DNA of 64,000 nt from assembly GCA_963969345.1 (NCBI GenBank), contig OZ017766.1:372001-436000 (forward strand). The letters run 5' to 3'. The notes beneath the pieces are model-generated. The model was not told the DNA's origin. It was given only the letters and a program-made list of their open reading frames with translations, and did not search any database. Positions 45,718-56,439 of this stretch are shown here, piece after piece. This DNA comes from Turbatrix aceti. Lineage: Eukaryota; Nematoda; Chromadorea; Rhabditida; Panagrolaimidae. Each line of letters starts with the position of its first letter. Position 1 is the first letter of the stretch. Made by a program: the position numbers and the translations under genes.

Positions 45718-46908
45718 GGCTCTAGGTCGATTCAGCGTAATGCATTTTTCAGCACAGTGTACTTTTCAGCGGAGCAAAATACAGCGCAACAGACATTTCA
45801 GCGGAGTAAAAATAAGCGGAAGACGAATTCAGCGTAGATTATTTCAGCGTAAGAAAAGTGAGCGTCATTGATAACTGAGCGGATAATAATTGAGCGGGTG
45901 TTTTTTTCAGCGCTAATTTTGAGAACACAATTAGGGGGGGGGGGCTGAGTGGTCTCGAAGCGAAATCTCAGATTTTCGTTGCAAGAGTACCGCGTGCGCA
46001 TTTTTATTTTTATTTTTCATTTTAGATTATAAGTTTCGTTGTAGGAGCATCAGAATTTGAATTTTTGACTTTTTGCACCGTTCGATCGTGTTTTCAGGTT
46101 TTTTATTTTTTTTAATCGTTTTTTTTTCGCTTTTTGTTGCTTTTTTTTCGGTGTTTCGTGATCAATAGGAAGGTGAAGACACGAGAAGGTACCTGCTTTG
46201 TACTTTTGAAATGTCATACACGGGTACTGAATCTGCCAAAAACTAAATAAAAGCTTAACACTTGCTGTAAACCGGATAAAAAAAATATAAATCTGTGACC
46301 ACGGATTGGATAAAATCTATATCCGTGCTTTCCATCGCGTTTCGAAGATAAACTTCGGAAACAAGCATTTTGGAATTTTGGGATAAAGGATGCATCCAGT
46401 TTAAACCAAGTCAGGATTTTATTGTGTTTTTAGTTGATTCGATATACGTGTACAATGTCCAAAAAGCACAAAGCAGGTGCAGTTCATTGTTTGAACCTTC
46501 CTATTAATCACTAAACACCGAAGAAAGCAACAAAAAGCGAAAAAAACGGTAAAAAAGATCGAAAAACGAGAAAACACGACCAAAAAGGGATGCAAACAGC
46601 CTAAAAAGTAAAAAAAACAAATTTTTGGTGTTCCCGCAACGAAAATTATTATCAAAAATCAAAAATACCAAAATTATCGCTTTGAGACCGCTCAGTGCGC
46701 ACGCGCGCCCTTCCTGTTGATCACTAGTCCGCTGAATTGCTAACTCCGCTGAATTATCACTCCGCTGAAAAGTACAGTTGCGCATAGTTTGGGCCCGCTG
46801 AGAGTTGCTCCGCTGAATTTTCCTTCGCTGTGTTTTTCTTCGCTGAGTTTTGCACTACGCTGAGTTTTTCGTTCCGCTGAAAAATACTCCGCGCAAACAG
46901 CCGGCCCC
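45718..46908. mobile_element. MULE-like element with tandem CAGCG ends, TSD GGGTCGTCT
   Basis: A 9-bp duplication GGGTCGTCT lies at 45709-45717 and 46909-46917. Each end is a string of TTCAGCG-type units spaced about 10-20 bases apart (45731-45910), in inverted order at the right (46730-46885), rather than a single terminal repeat. The interior of nearly 1 kb includes inverted arms and no transposase. The TSD length fits Mutator-like transposition. Confidence 0.7.
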
Positions 46909-46917
46909 GGGTCGTCT

Positions 46918-47180
46918 ACATCCACAAGTCCACAGCTGTGCTCTTCACCTCCACTGCCACTACGCCACTGCCAACCCGCAGATCCGACTCGATACTAACG
47001 TCGGATTGTTGTAACCCCCAACTATTTGTACCCTCCCTTATTGCTTGGAGTACAATAAACTAATTGTTCATTTACTTGAGCGAGTCATCCTTATAGAGAG
47101 GACTGGGGTTATCTCACGATTTGTTTTTTCTACGACGCAAAGTGAACAGAAAAGTTAATAAATATTTCAAAAATCATTTA
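46918..47180. other. Repeat-like intergenic sequence
   Basis: It contains TTGTAACCCCCAACTATTTG and an AATAAA at about 47053, reminiscent of the end of an LTR, but no TG/CA boundaries or partner were found. Assignment is weak. Confidence 0.25.
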
Positions 47181-47286
47181 TTGGATTTTACGCATGGTTT
47201 GTAGACTTCATAATATTTATTTACTGTGAAACAGATGGCTGAATAGCATTTTTTCAAATTTATGTAACAGCAAAAAAAACAAACAT

Positions 47287-48425
47287 TTAAGACGGTCCCA
47301 CGACCTTTCCGCCTTGTAATCCGTTGTACAAGTTGTTGACTGCCAGATCGATCATTGTGTATCGAGTATCAAAGGTTGCAGACGCGATATGTGGAGTGAC
47401 GACTGAAAAACCCCTACGATAACACCAATACCCCTCAAAATCAACTCACAGCAATTTTCTAGCGTTAACAGAAGATGGGAAGACGGCAGGGGCTCTGGAT
47501 CCGTGACGTCAAGTCCGGCAGCACCTATGATGCCGTCACGCAGCGCGGCTGCCAGATCGTCGTGATTGATGACCTTTCCGCGACTGATGTTGACTATGGT
47601 TGCGCTCGATTTCATTTTTCGGAACTTTTCCAGGTTAAAAAATCCAGCAGGAACGCCGTCAGCTGCGGCACTGATAATCAGGGTATCGCTTCGGGAAACC
47701 AGGTCGTCGAGGGATACGTAGGTGTAGCCTGGGAGGTCAGTCCTCGGGGATCGGTTGTGGTAGATGACCTCCTTGGGGTCAAAAGGCTGCAGCTTGCGCG
47801 CAACGTCTTGGCCAATGCGACCGAGCCCGAAGACGCCGACGGTCTGGCCTTCAAGGCCGTTGCCGCACTGGTAAAAAGGAGCCCAGGGCTTCACGGTCCC
47901 GTCGAGGAGGGTCCGGGCGCTCGAGACCAGTCGTCGGTTGGCGATAAGGACCAGAGACACGCCGAGCTCGGCGACCGCTTTGGTAAGAACATCTGGGGTG
48001 TTGCCGACGATTACACCCCTGTAAAAATGGTCAAAAAACAATTTTTCAATCGTCGTGACATACCTTTTTTTACATTCAGGCAGATCGATGTGGTCCATGC
48101 CGACGGAGAAAGTGCTGATGACCATCAGATTTTTGGCTAAACTTTTTTATTGTCAAGAACAAGAATTATATTTATATCGCTCACCGTGATCCAGAAAATC
48201 TGAATCCATCTTCTCGCGCCCCGTGCATAAAACGCCAACGGCGTCCTTGCATTCTCGAAGGAGATCGTCTCGAGCAAGTCCTCCACTCCGAGAGTTTTGG
48301 TATACCTCAAACCTACAAGTGTTGACAAATTTTTGGTGCTCGGAAGAAAAGCGTGCTTACATTGCGGCTAACTTTGACACGTCAATGCCGGCAAATGTGA
48401 CGACAACCTTTGGCTTGGCAGGCAT
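47287..48425 (-). CDS. Glyoxylate/hydroxypyruvate reductase (D-2-hydroxyacid dehydrogenase)
   Basis: NAD(P)H-dependent reductase of glyoxylate and hydroxypyruvate, cytosolic, in serine/glyoxylate metabolism. Five exons, 48425-48361, 48312-48185, 48136-48064, 48018-47450, 47402-47287, make 951 nt (316 aa), with introns of 45-48 nt. The start MPAKPKVVVTF is the only upstream ATG in frame. Motifs: substrate-binding VISTFSVGMDHIDL (about residues 80-93), NTPDVLTKAVAELGVSL, Rossmann GVFGLGRIGQ, catalytic-domain NISRGKVINHDDLAAAL, LDVTDPEPLP and the catalytic-His segment VTPHIASAT. Length agrees with animal GRHPR (about 320-330). No key residue is missing. Putative polyadenylation signal (AATAAA, minus) at 47216-47221. 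Confidence 0.93.
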
Positions 48426-48943
48426 TTTTCTTAAAATAAAACAATCTGATAAATCGGACGTTTATCTTTTAAAAAAAATATCCAAATTTCCGCGCAAGCC
48501 ACACGACTTCGAAACGAATAGAGATGGATGGATGCTTCTAAATTTTATGAACACTAGGCTCAAGCAGGTTTTTTTGGATGCAAACTGTGTTTACACACTC
48601 TACGCCACAGAAAGTAAGTTCATGTTTGCGAGAGAATGAACACACCCTGTCGGAGACAGAGACAAACGAGACCATTTCCGTGCAATCCACTCTCAAAGCA
48701 ACTTTCTTGCTGACTGAATGAATAGCCGCGACTCCTTAGTTTTGTGTTATCTATGCACTTCGTATTTTAAAAGTTGTGTGTTCATTGATTCACAACTCAA
48801 CGTGAAAGCAAAAAATGTGATGTCTGCTTACTTTTTGAAAAATCACACAGGAATGCGACAAATCATCTGAATTTCCGCTTTCTGAGAGGTCGTCGCTATT
48901 TTTGGAAATACGGTGACAAATTGGATTACCATTGACCATTGAT
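48426..48943. other. 5' flank of the reductase gene
   Basis: Should contain the reductase promoter. No further gene or element seen. Confidence 0.4.
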
Positions 48944-48956
48944 AAGAGCACTAAAT

Positions 48957-49122
48957 CAGTGCCTCCGACCGCGCCAAAGAACAAGCGTCCGCCAGGCCAC
49001 CCTCCGAGGCGATGGACCGACGACTTTGCGGCCTTCCAGAACGCTCCTGCTAAGGACTACGACGTGACGCAGGTAGCTACGATTGACGGCGCCCTCTTCG
49101 TGCAATCTAAAGTAAAGTAAAG
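48957..49122 (+). mobile_element. 5'-truncated LINE fragment
   Basis: Encodes NKRPPGHPPRRWTDDFAAFQNAPAKDYD, the same reverse-transcriptase tail as at 35283-35597, and ends in an AAAGTAAAGTAA tail. The preceding AAGAGCACTAAAT (48944-48956) recurs after the tail, split by the LTR array (AAGAGCAC at 49120-49127 and AGCACTAAAT at 51169-51178). It is therefore the LINE's own target duplication. Confidence 0.7.
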
Positions 49123-49127
49123 AGCAC

Positions 49128-51168
49128 TATCGGAGTTCTGTCCTTCCAATTCCACAACGGAGTTGGACCACGCGAGAACAGAACACGATATTGTTGTTAG
49201 GAAGACTCACAAGATGGATAGTAGCGTTTATTGAGAACTCCGGAGAAAACAACCGCACGCTACATCTTGGGAAAACAACAATGAATAGGGAAAAACGTAG
49301 GTACGACGATGAAAAGAGAGACGCGTTCGGGACGTAACGCCAAGCGTTCCCAAACTCGGGAAGAGTTCCCGACACTGCGCGCCATCGAGCCGCCACCGGC
49401 AACTGGCACAGCCAATCTTGGGGCCGCGGGAGGTCACAATGAAAGGAAGGGGTGGAAAGAGATCAGTCAATCAAGGGGTTACCGTCTTCTGTAGACCAGG
49501 TCGCTGTCTTCTGTAGGCCATTGTCCGCGCGCCGACTACAGTTTGCCTCTGTGCTCCGCAGGTGTCCGCCCTTTGTGCTCCGCAAGTGTCTGCAACCGCG
49601 TCCTGCTTACTGTAGTCGCTGCCTTCTCGTATGACGACTTCTTGCTTCGTCGAGTCCTCAGGTTGCCTCCCTTCACACTCCACCGAGATGTGGACGTGTT
49701 TCCGGCTCCGGACTTACTACCCTGAGTAGGCTCCCCCCTGTCGCGCCAGTGTGACCTTATCGTTAATCACTGGGAGCAGAAATGTATCGGAGTTCTGTCC
49801 TTCCAATTCCACAACGGAGTTGGACCACGCGAGAACAGAACACGATATTGTTGTTAGGAAGACTCACAAGATGGATAGTAGCGTTTATTGAGAACTCCGG
49901 AGAAAACAACCGCACGCTACATCTTGGGAAAACAACAATGAATAGGGAAAAACGTAGGTACGACGATGAAAAGAGAGAACGCGTTCGGGACGTAACGCCA
50001 AGCGTTCCCAAACTCGGGAAGAATTCCCGACAATGTATCAGAGTTCTGTCCTTCCAATTCCACAACGGAGTTGGACCACGCGAGAACAGAACACGATATT
50101 GTTGTTAGGAAGACTCACAAGATGAATAGTAGCGTTTATTGAGAACTCCGGAGAAAACAACCACACGCTACATCTTGGGAAAACAACAATGAATAGGGAA
50201 AAACGTAGGTACGACGATGAAAAGAGAGAACGCGTTCGGGACGTAACGCCAAGCGTTCCCAAACTCGGGAAGAATTCCCGACACTGCGCGCCATCGAGCC
50301 GCCACCGGCAACTGGCACAGCCAATCTTGGGGCCGCGGGAGGTCACAATGAAAGGAAGGGGTAGAAAGAGATCAGTCAATCAAGGGGTTACCGTTATCTG
50401 TAGACCAAGTCGCTGTCTTCTGTAGGAATGGTCGCTGGTTTCTGTAGGCCATTGTCCGCGCGCCGACTACAGTTTGCCTTCTGTGCTCCGCAGGTGTCCG
50501 CCCTTTGTGCTCCGCAGGTGTCTGCAACCGCGTCCTGCTTACTGTAGTCGCTGCCTTCTCGTATGACGACTTCTTGCTTCGTCGAGTCCTCAGGTTGCCT
50601 CCCTTCACACTCCACCGAGATGTGGACGTGTTTCCGGCTCCGGACTTACTACCCTGAGTAGGCTCCCCCCTGTCGCGCCAGTGTGACCTTATCGTTAATC
50701 ACTGGGAGCAGAATGACGCATCACTCGCTGCCTTTTCTCCACGACCACCGATTTGGTTCAGCCATTGACTCACGAGCCTTGAAAATACCACTGATGCCTC
50801 GAAATACCATGTTGATTGACCGAAATACCCTGCGTCCATGCGTCCAGTAGAGAAGAGGCCGGGTTCGTAGAACAGCAGATGCACCCGAAAGTACACCCGC
50901 TTCCCGGCCGATGCACCATGTATCGGAGTTCTGTCCTTCCAATTCCACAACGGAGTTGGACCACGCGAGAACAGAACACGATATTGTTGTTAGGAAGACT
51001 CACAAGATGGATAGTAGCGTTTATTGAGAACTCCGGAGAAAACAACCGCACGCTACATCTTGGGAAAACAACAATGAATAGGGAAAAACGTAGGTACGAC
51101 GATGAAAAGAGAGAACGCGTTCGGGACGTAACGCCAAGCGTTCCCAAACTCGGGAAGAATTCCCGACA
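49128..51168. mobile_element. TRIM-like LTR element array, TSD AGCAC
   Basis: Four near-identical LTR-like units of about 250 bp, TGTATCGGAGTT...TTCCCGACA, lie at 49128-49374 (lacking the first TG), 49783-50033, 50035-50283 and 50919-51168. Non-coding internal regions are at 49375-49782 and 50284-50918; the second carries about 205 extra bases (50714-50918). TG/CA ends and 5-bp AGCAC at 49123-49127 and 51169-51173 support LTR-type integration. There is no gag or pol, so it resembles a terminal-repeat retrotransposon in miniature. The head-to-tail arrangement suggests LTR-LTR recombination. Confidence 0.75.
49375..49782. repeat. Internal region of the TRIM-like element
   Basis: A GC-richer non-coding block repeated almost unchanged at 50284-50713. 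It contains imperfect duplicates of its own (GTGCTCCGCAGGTGTC twice, near 49552 and 49577). Open frames across it are not conserved proteins. Confidence 0.6.
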
Positions 51169-51173
51169 AGCAC

Positions 51174-52080
51174 TAAATACAGCATTCTGCGCCAGCTAAA
51201 TTTGTCTCACTATTGTCCCGCAACATGCGAGCGCGCGCCGACACGCTTACCTCGCTGCACCGTGCGTAAAAAACAGCTACGTGAATTTTTTTTTACAGGC
51301 ATTATTTAATTTTGTCAAGTAGCGTAGGCACAGCGTATCGTTTAGTGCATTTTTAGTTCGCACAAGCTCTGAAAACTGTTCAGAAATTTGGGCACGCTTG
51401 TTTTTGTTGCAAGTGCACTACAAATAGCTGCCAAAAAATTAACCTTGCGAACATATTGATGTTGTATTTTTAAATTATTTATTTTGAGCTTCGCATATCT
51501 CCAAAAACATTTGAGGTAATTGCCTAAAGTTATAAAAATTTTATGACAGATGCAGACGGTGGTGAAAAAATAATAAAAAGTTATCACTGAAAAAAAAAAA
51601 GTATGAAAAACTTACTTTTTTTGTCAGTTTTGTATACTTTTGCAAATGAAGCGAAAAGCATGACAAATGTCGTACTTTTTTCTTCAAAAGAAAGTCAGGA
51701 AAACTTACTTTTTTTGCGCATCAAACGTGAAATAAAAGCTTGGCAAAAAGTCACAAACATGATTTCGTTGCGAGTTCAAGCAGCTCTGACCGTGTTTTGA
51801 TGGACTTCGCGTCGAGACCATGGTTTCGGTGTGCGCTTTTTTGGACCCCTGTGACCGATTACAGAATGCTTTTATCATGGTTTTCAACGGTACGTGACAT
51901 TTTGTGAACATTCTATGATTCTTTTGATTTTTTTAATAAATTTTATTGGGGTGGGAACAATTTTGCGGTGTCATTGCCGACTGTATTCCCGGTTGATCTG
52001 AGCTTATTCTGTTTCCAACGGCGTATTACTTATGCCAGAAGAAATTGAATATCAATGTTGACCATATTTATTACATTTAT
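51174..52080. other. Intergenic; contains an unoccupied transposon target
   Basis: About 51815-51910 is the reverse complement of the two flanks of the 40118-41670 element joined together, with a single ATTCTG (as CAGAAT at 51862-51867). The rest is AT-rich with no gene. Confidence 0.6.
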
Positions 52081-52084
52081 CTAT

Positions 52085-52425
52085 TCCCAACAACAAATTG
52101 ACTTTGAAAGGCGGAACGACAATTCGGCGACGACCAAATTCAGCGACCACAATAAATACAGCGATGACCAAAACCAGCTATCGCCCAAGAAAATGTGGCC
52201 AAAATCAACGACAGCTTTTTTTTCATCAGCGACAGCTATAGCTGCTATCTGATCTAAACTGATTTTTTTTCGTCGCGGTATGAGAATCAGACATCAAGCC
52301 AGCTTTAATGTGCTTATAAAGCAGATAAATCCCCATATATCCCTTATAGAGCTGTCGCTGAATTTGGTCGTCGCCGATTTTATTGTGGTCGCTGAATTTG
52401 GTCGTCGCTTAAATGTCGTATCCAA
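52085..52425. mobile_element. Inverted-repeat element with repeated CAGCGACC ends
   Basis: GGCGACGACCAAATTCAGCG and ACCACAATAAA at 52125-52160 are matched in inverse order at 52340-52425, with extra CAGCGA units inside. The organisation resembles the ends of 45718-46908. TSD not found. Confidence 0.55.
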
Positions 52426-53174
52426 GGTGCTCGTGTAAGTTACACGACATGCAACACCTTGGTCGTATCGCCCTTTGAAAACACTAAAAAAACTTTGAAG
52501 TCATTGAGGGGTGCGATCAATGCCGTCAAGCGAGTAGAAAATCTAGAAGACGAATGACGAAACAACTTCACAACGCGAAAGCTACATCACAAAATGAAAA
52601 AAAAACTAATTGAATAAGCGAGATGAGCGATCATGAGCGATGCGAAATCGCATGCAAAAATTGCACATCGTACCTTACGCATTTTCTCATTCCTTTCCAA
52701 AAGATGTAGGCAAAACTGATATTTGATGATGTGAAAAGTAAGCAAAACTGACTTTTGATGAAGTGAAAAGTAAGGAAAACTGACTTTCAGCATCGAAAAA
52801 AATGTCAGTTTTTGAAGTGCAACAAACGTGATGCGAAAAGCATGTTTTCCTTACAAAAAAAGTCAGTTTTGAAAACTTACTTTTTTTTTTTTTCAGTGAT
52901 CAGCTGATAACTGTTTTTCCCTATTGAAAACTATCATTAACTGTTCTCACAAAAAAATTTTGTTTGTAGTCACATCTATAAAACACTTTTATACACAGTG
53001 TCTACAATTCAGAACAAAGTTAGCTATGAAGGCAAATAAATTCTGAAGCGAAACAAAATGTTCTAACTGATTTTGAATAAAAAACTATACCTTATAACCT
53101 TAGAAGTTTCAAAAAAATGAAATTTCTGAGAAATGATCAAGCCGAGCGCTGCGACGCAACATTCGTGTTGAGAC

Positions 53175-55370
53175 TAGTGTTTGGCTGATATCAGGTTTTG
53201 CCTGATATCAGAGTCTGATACTGATAATGATATCAGTATCAGTATCAATCAGGATGAGATTTGGTATCAGGATGATATCAGAATGATATTTTAATATTTA
53301 AAAACCGTTTTACTCTCATTTGAAAATGCGGCCCGTTTTTGACCACTGCACATTTTGTGCCACCAGGGTTTTCGACCGCTCCTGAAATCGCTCCGCTTCT
53401 GAGCGGAGGCAGAACAAGCGGCAAAAGACCGAAAAAAATATAAAGCGGGAGTGGAGCCAGCGGCATAATAAAAAAAAATTAGGTGCGCGAGCGTACATAA
53501 TTTAGAAAAAAAGAAGCGAGGAGAGCGGTACAAAAAGTCAAAATAGAAAACCCTACAGTAGTGGCCAAAAGTTTATGACATTGATGTTTTTTCGTTGCTA
53601 CCTGAGTCAAAAGCGTGCGATCCGGTTCAAATTTTTTTTCAAAAAAGTATGCTAGTACACTGTTAAAATAAGCCACTTACTGTCCTGAAACACAGTATAT
53701 TGATTACTGTAACGGGCGATGACAATTTTCCTCAAAAGTCATTATTTTGTAATCAGTTCAGTTTTAATTTTTTATTACTAGGTAAAACGCTCTGTTATGC
53801 TTCTTAGTTATTATTTTGTGTTTCCAAAGTGTTTAGAAGAAAGATTGTTCAAAGACCGCTCATGAACAGCGTTTGGGATCCCTCGAAAAGGGTCGCCAAC
53901 GAAGGGTACTGCGCGCATACGCGCGGGTCAGTTTAGCGTCGCAAATATGGCCGGCAATTGAACAGTAAAAATCTGCAACGTTCAAAATAATTCAATCATG
54001 GACTAGGAAGAGTAAAAATATTAGTTTGGGGCAGATTGCAAAAGAAATTCATATTCAAAGGTCGTCGGTCATGTCTTCGATATTGTACCCCAACATCATT
54101 TGCCTTACGAAAAACCCGGGATTGAACGGGTACTGACGTGTATCGGGTAGAATATGTTTGATAAGACTGCGCAATCTAATCAAGCTCTATATTGCTATAC
54201 GCAACCCTCCAGTCTCTTGGAATTTTGCTTGACAAATAAACATAGCATTTCGGAAATCTCATCATAGTACAAACAAATTGCACTGGGGTCCATATTGTGT
54301 TAAATTTGTTTTTACATGCTTTATTTAACCGATGTATGTTATTTTGAAGCTTTTTGTTTTTTTTACTCAGGTTCTGTGAGAATTCGGTATCGTACAATAC
54401 GAATTTCACAAATCGTTATAAGTGAATGTTAGGCAGAATTCCAAGAGACTGGAAGGTTGCATATGGCAATATATAGCTTGATTGGACTGCCTACTGTCTT
54501 GGCAACATATTATAAGCGATACACGTCAGTACCCACTCAATCCCGGGTTTTTCGTAAGACAAATGATGTTGAGGTCTAACACCGAAGACATGACCGACGA
54601 CCTTTGGAGATGAATTTCTTTTACCATTTGCCCCAAACTAATATTTTTACTCATCTCAGTCCACGGTTGAACTTTTTTGAACGTTGCAGATTTTTACTGT
54701 TCAATTGCCGGCCATATTTGCGACGCTAAACTGACCCGCGCGTATGCGCGCAGTACCCTTCGTTGACGACCCTTTTCGAGGGATCCCAAACGCTGTTCAT
54801 GAGCGGTCTTTGAACAATCTTTCTTCTAAACACTTTGGAAACACAAAATAATAACTAAGAAGCATAACAGAGCGTTTTACCTAGTAATAAAAAATTTAAA
54901 CTGAACTGATTACAAAATAATGACTTTTGAGGAAAATTGTCATCGTCCGTTACAGTAACCAATATACTGTGCCCAAGGACAGTAAGTGGCTTATTTTAAC
55001 AGTGTACTAGCATACTTTTTTGAAAAAAAATTTGAACCGGATCGCACGCTTTTGACTCAGGTAGCAACGAAAAAACATCAATGTCATAAACTTTTGGCCA
55101 CTACTGTATGTGCAACGCATTTTTTAGTGTTTTTTTTTGCAGTGCATAAACGTAAAGAAACAAAAACTTCAGCTTTTTTGGACGACAAAATGATTAATTT
55201 ATTCCAAAAAAATTTTTTTGGGGTTAATTATCGAAACTATCATTATTATTGGTGATATCACGATATCATTCTGATGTCATCCTGATATGTATCAGTATCA
55301 TATCATGATAGTGTTTGCAACTATCACTATCATATCATGATGGCAAAAAAATGGTATCAGCCAAACACTC
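53175..55370. mobile_element. hAT-like element of TGATATCAG repeats, TSD GTTGAGAC
   Basis: Ends TAGTGTTTGGCTGATA and TATCAGCCAAACACTC are flanked by GTTGAGAC at 53167-53174 and 55371-55378. Subterminal repeats are GATATCAG and related. It is expanded by the nested Tc1-like element at 53556-55106. Confidence 0.8.
53556..55106. mobile_element. Tc1-like fold-back element at TA
   Basis: Ends CAGTAGTGGCCAAAAGTTTA and its reverse complement lie directly next to TA (53554-53555, 55107-55108). GTGGCCAAAAGT is a common Tc1-type end. The two halves are inverted copies of each other almost to the centre (54170-54480), so no transposase frame is possible. About 1.55 kb. Confidence 0.8.
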
Positions 55371-55378
55371 GTTGAGAC

Positions 55379-56430
55379 TCCTCAACAACGGAAAAGTCGC
55401 AGAACGCGCAACTTGTAAAAATAATTGAACGAAATTTATATATAAATTCGAAAACATAGGTTTTTGAAATAAGTTTTTTGTTTTGATGAAATAGATTCGA
55501 GCATTGTCGTTCGAACAGGGTTATTGACATTTTTCAAAATTTTCATTTTTGGCAAAATTGAAGGAGGTGTACTAGAAAATTCATTACTTGGTACACAATA
55601 AAGTTACACGCAAACTTACAAATGATTTCGAAGCACAGCAAAATTCTCTATCTCGTAAAAATATGCACATGCTTCAAAATAATTTTCAAATGCCTGAAAA
55701 ACTCAAACTTCCAAAAATTTTTCCCGAAAAATGAATTTTCAAAACTTTTTCAAAGTATAATCCAAAAACTAAAATCAGCATAGCATTCTACAGTATCTTT
55801 TACATCTTGAGTGATCGTTTTAGAATTTTAAATTTATTCCGCGCGTCAGTTCAAATTTTCTTCTGAACCTCCCTTTTTTTGATGAGCAGACACCAAAATT
55901 TTTCAAAGTAGGGTTCGGTAAAAAAATCGGCATGGATCACGTTTGAAATGAATTTACGCGAAAAGTTAGGGTCCGGGGCAGAAATGAACGCTGAAGCGGA
56001 TGGCGTACTCAGATTTTTAAATTGAGTTCTAAAAAGTTTCGAAAACCTAATTTTTCTCAGAAATTTCATTTTTTTCAAAACTTCTAAGGTGATAAGGTAT
56101 TTATAGTTTTTTATTCAAAATCAGTTAGAAAATTTTGTTTCGCTTCAGAATTGCTTTTGATTGCCTTCCTAGCTCATTTTGTTTATGCGCCGCGATTTTT
56201 CTACCATACCTCCTTCGATTTTGTCAATTTTGAACGAATTAAAAAAAAGAATTATGTCAGCATAAATAACACCCTTGAATCTGTCTGTAAACAAAATTTC
56301 ATAAAAAAAAACTGAATTGGGCTGAGTTACATTTTTTTTGTAATTTGGTGCGAAACCCACATCCCGGAAATGCATTGACTCGCACGCAACATGCAAACGC
56401 CTCGGCAGTCTGGTGCGCGAGTTGTAGGCC
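55379..56430. other. Intergenic, no gene seen
   Basis: AT-rich DNA that includes the right arm of the outer inverted repeat. No coding signal. Confidence 0.4.
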
Positions 56431-56439
56431 TTCGGGGGC

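Larger units (their letters stand above)
53020..56180. repeat. Outer inverted repeat enclosing nested transposons
   Basis: About 53025-53140 (GGCAAATAAATTCTGAAGCG onward) is the inverse of about 56040-56175. The 2.9 kb between holds the hAT-like and Tc1-like elements. It is probably the oldest transposon of this nest; its exact ends are unclear. Confidence 0.6.

Noticed and set aside
45440..47100. Possible solo LTR of a larger retrotransposon split by the 45718-46908 element
   Set aside because: No TG/CA ends, TSD or second copy could be identified within the window.
47475..48140. Long plus-strand open frame of 221 codons
   Set aside because: It is the antisense shadow of the hydroxypyruvate reductase exons.
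49127..51199. Repeated open frames of about 100 codons (for example starting MTDLFPPLPF)
   Set aside because: They follow the LTR and internal repeats of the TRIM-like array, shift in length between copies, and match no retroelement protein.
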